64,000 nucleotides of DNA from Leucobacter musarum subsp. musarum (lineage in GTDB: Bacteria; Actinomycetota; Actinomycetes; Actinomycetales; Microbacteriaceae): NCBI RefSeq assembly GCF_001273845.1, contig NZ_JHBW01000065.1, positions 186,001-250,000 of the forward strand, read 5' to 3'. A model generated the notes under the pieces. The model searched no databases, was not told the origin of the DNA, and saw only the letters and a program-made list of their open reading frames with translations. Shown here one piece after another: positions 62,757 to 64,000 of this stretch. The translations under genes were made by a program, and so were the position numbers. Each line of letters starts with the position of its first letter. Position 1 is the first letter of the stretch.

Positions 62757-63815
62757 CTAGGAGGCGGCGCCCACCGCGATGCCCTGACCGGCGAGAAACT
62801 TCGTAAAGGCGCCCGAATCATCGAGCGCGCCGGAGTAGGGCACTCCGTCGACGACGACGAACGGCGTGCCCGTGATCGCGAGATCAGGGTCTTCGGCGTG
62901 CGGCACCGGGTTGGCGAACGCCCAGCTGTTCAGCGCCTGCGCAAACGGAACGAATTTCTCGGTTTCGATGCAGGATCGCGCATCGTCGTTCAAACCGCCG
63001 GCACCGGCGTCGACCGCGTCGATGAGCGCGGCATTGTCGAGTCCGGGTGTGGACTCTGCGGGCTGCACGTTTCGGTCGAAGAGGTGTCGGTTCACGTCCC
63101 ACGCAGCCTCGGGCTGAGCATCGGCGACGCAGGCAAGCGCGCCGGCCGCGCGAGACTAGTAGTAGTCGGTGCCGATGCGATCGAGGAACGAGAGCGGGGT
63201 GAGTTCGAGTGTGACCTGGCCGCTCGACACAATCTGATCGAGGGTCGTGCCGTTCGTGGATTCGAACTGGCCGCAGTAGGGGCAGCGGTAGTCGACGTAT
63301 AGCTGCACCCGGTGTTTCGTCGCTATGGAATCGGTCGGTTCGGGGGCCTTCGACTCGGGGGCATCTGAGGGCGCCACTCCGTCGGTGGTAAAAGTGACGG
63401 CTCCCGTCGCCATATTGCGCGGCCAGACAATCTCCGCGTTCGTGCCCGACTGGCCGAGGGCGCCCGTCGAGCCCCCACCGGCGGTCGGTGTCGCCGACAC
63501 GATCAGCAGCATGACGCCCACGATGATCGCGGCGATCAGGGAGATCGCCCCAGAGATCACCCCGACGAGCGCAGGAACCTTCAGTAAACGAGAGATGAGG
63601 CCGAAGATGCCGAGCACCACCGCGGCAAGACCGAGGAGCGCGGCGAGGATCGCGCCGGGCGCGAAGTAGAGCAGCGAGATCACCGCGGTGACGACGCCTG
63701 CAAGGCCGGCACCCATCGACGCGATCGACAGCGCGCCCGAACCGCGCAGGGCGGGGCGCTCGGGAACGGCGTAGGGGTGCGGAGGCGGGGCGGTCGGCAA
63801 CTGTGGATCGCTCAT
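62757..63815 (-). pseudogene. DsbA-like membrane-anchored thioredoxin-fold protein, split by an in-frame amber stop
   Basis: The frame reads about 219 residues from ATG 63815: an N-terminal Pro-rich tail, membrane segments (about 30-105), then a thioredoxin-fold part with the CPYC active site in VDYRCPYCGQFE and LTPLSFLDRIGTDYY. A TAG at 63156-63158 stops it. The same frame goes on directly with SRAAGALACVADAQPEAAWD and NRHLF...TGTPFVVVDGV, the rest of the DsbA/thioredoxin fold with its cis-proline. A serine codon TCG to TAG change would explain it. Sequencing error, recent mutation or readthrough are all possible. ATG 63845 is another start. Confidence 0.85.
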
Positions 63816-63927
63816 GCGTTCCATTCTGGCAGCGACCACCGACATCGAAGCTCAGGCCGAAACCCTCCGAAGGCAGTCAGCGGTTGCGCCGCGCACAGCG
63901 ACTGGTGGCTGCGCCTACGATTGACGC

Positions 63928-64000
63928 ATGATCATTCTCGCCGCGACTCCCATCGGCAATCTCGGTGATGCATCGACCCGTTTGCGCGCGACGCTCGAGA
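63928..64000 (+). CDS. rsmI: 16S rRNA 2'-O-methyltransferase RsmI (partial, start only)
   Basis: The 24 codons before the window ends read MIILAATPIGNLGDASTRLR, matching the conserved N-terminus (ATPIGNLGD) of RsmI, which methylates the ribose of C1402 in 16S rRNA. ATG 63928 is 112 bp from the divergent DsbA-like gene. The rest lies outside the window. Confidence 0.85.
   Translation, partial: MIILAATPIGNLGDASTRLRATLE

Overview
The window is high-GC, gene-dense DNA with actinobacterial gene content and many ATGA or GTGA stop/start overlaps. NrtR-nadABC-cysteine desulfurase, the SufS-SufU pair, an OtsA-OtsB fusion, MoxR-DUF58-TgpA, DUF4192, DUF6098 and a Mak_N_cap protein together point to a Microbacteriaceae-like actinomycete. 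A peptide- and amino-acid-consuming genus such as Leucobacter would fit, but the genus is an inference. I see no prophage, insertion sequence, CRISPR array, rRNA or plasmid function; this looks like ordinary chromosome.

Layout. 1-3.8 kb: a Bcr/CflA-type drug exporter (cut by the window edge) diverges from a MarR regulator across a palindromic operator, followed by a phosphotransferase, a homocysteine methyltransferase-like gene and a membrane-anchored protein. 3.8-19 kb: a CPBP protease, then two complete peptide ABC importers (lipoprotein, two permeases, one fused double ATPase) flanking the histidine-degradation pair hutU-hutI. 19-22.7 kb: typA, a maltokinase-cap-like protein, tRNA-Pro(CGG) and a DksA-like zinc-finger protein. 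22.7-30.5 kb: the MoxR-DUF58-transglutaminase operon, a TetR/dehydrogenase divergent pair with a palindromic operator, and a SulP transporter. 30.6-37.5 kb: an OtsA-OtsB trehalose fusion and a stress-type group (acidic small protein, YbdK ligase, topoisomerase IB, DUF6098, Rho_N protein, YghA-like dehydrogenase). 37.5-43.4 kb: a third peptide-type ABC importer on the minus strand with a divergent TetR gene. 43.4-48.7 kb: an MFS exporter, an M20 peptidase, an FadH-like flavoenzyme and a cold-shock protein. 49-55.1 kb: a five-gene NAD operon (nrtR-nadA-nadB-nadC-cysteine desulfurase). 55-64 kb: DUF4192, an orphan fumarate-reductase-like flavoprotein with a divergent LysR gene, sufS-sufU, an MFS exporter, a DsbA-like gene broken by an in-frame amber stop, and the start of rsmI.

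How the genes fit together. Three peptide importers, an M20 peptidase and two Hut enzymes suggest growth on peptides and amino acids. The NAD operon carries its own regulator and a cysteine desulfurase that probably serves the iron-sulfur cluster of NadA, while SufS-SufU serves general cluster assembly. Many of the gene junctions carry strong GC hairpins, two of them inside transport operons after the binding-protein gene. I did not find a clearly new multi-gene system. The most notable leads are the amber-interrupted DsbA gene, paired palindromes in the csp-nrtR gap, a repeated palindromic intergenic element (about 22.1 and 28.8 kb), a terminator-like hairpin inside the topoisomerase IB start, and the orphan flavoprotein with its LysR partner.
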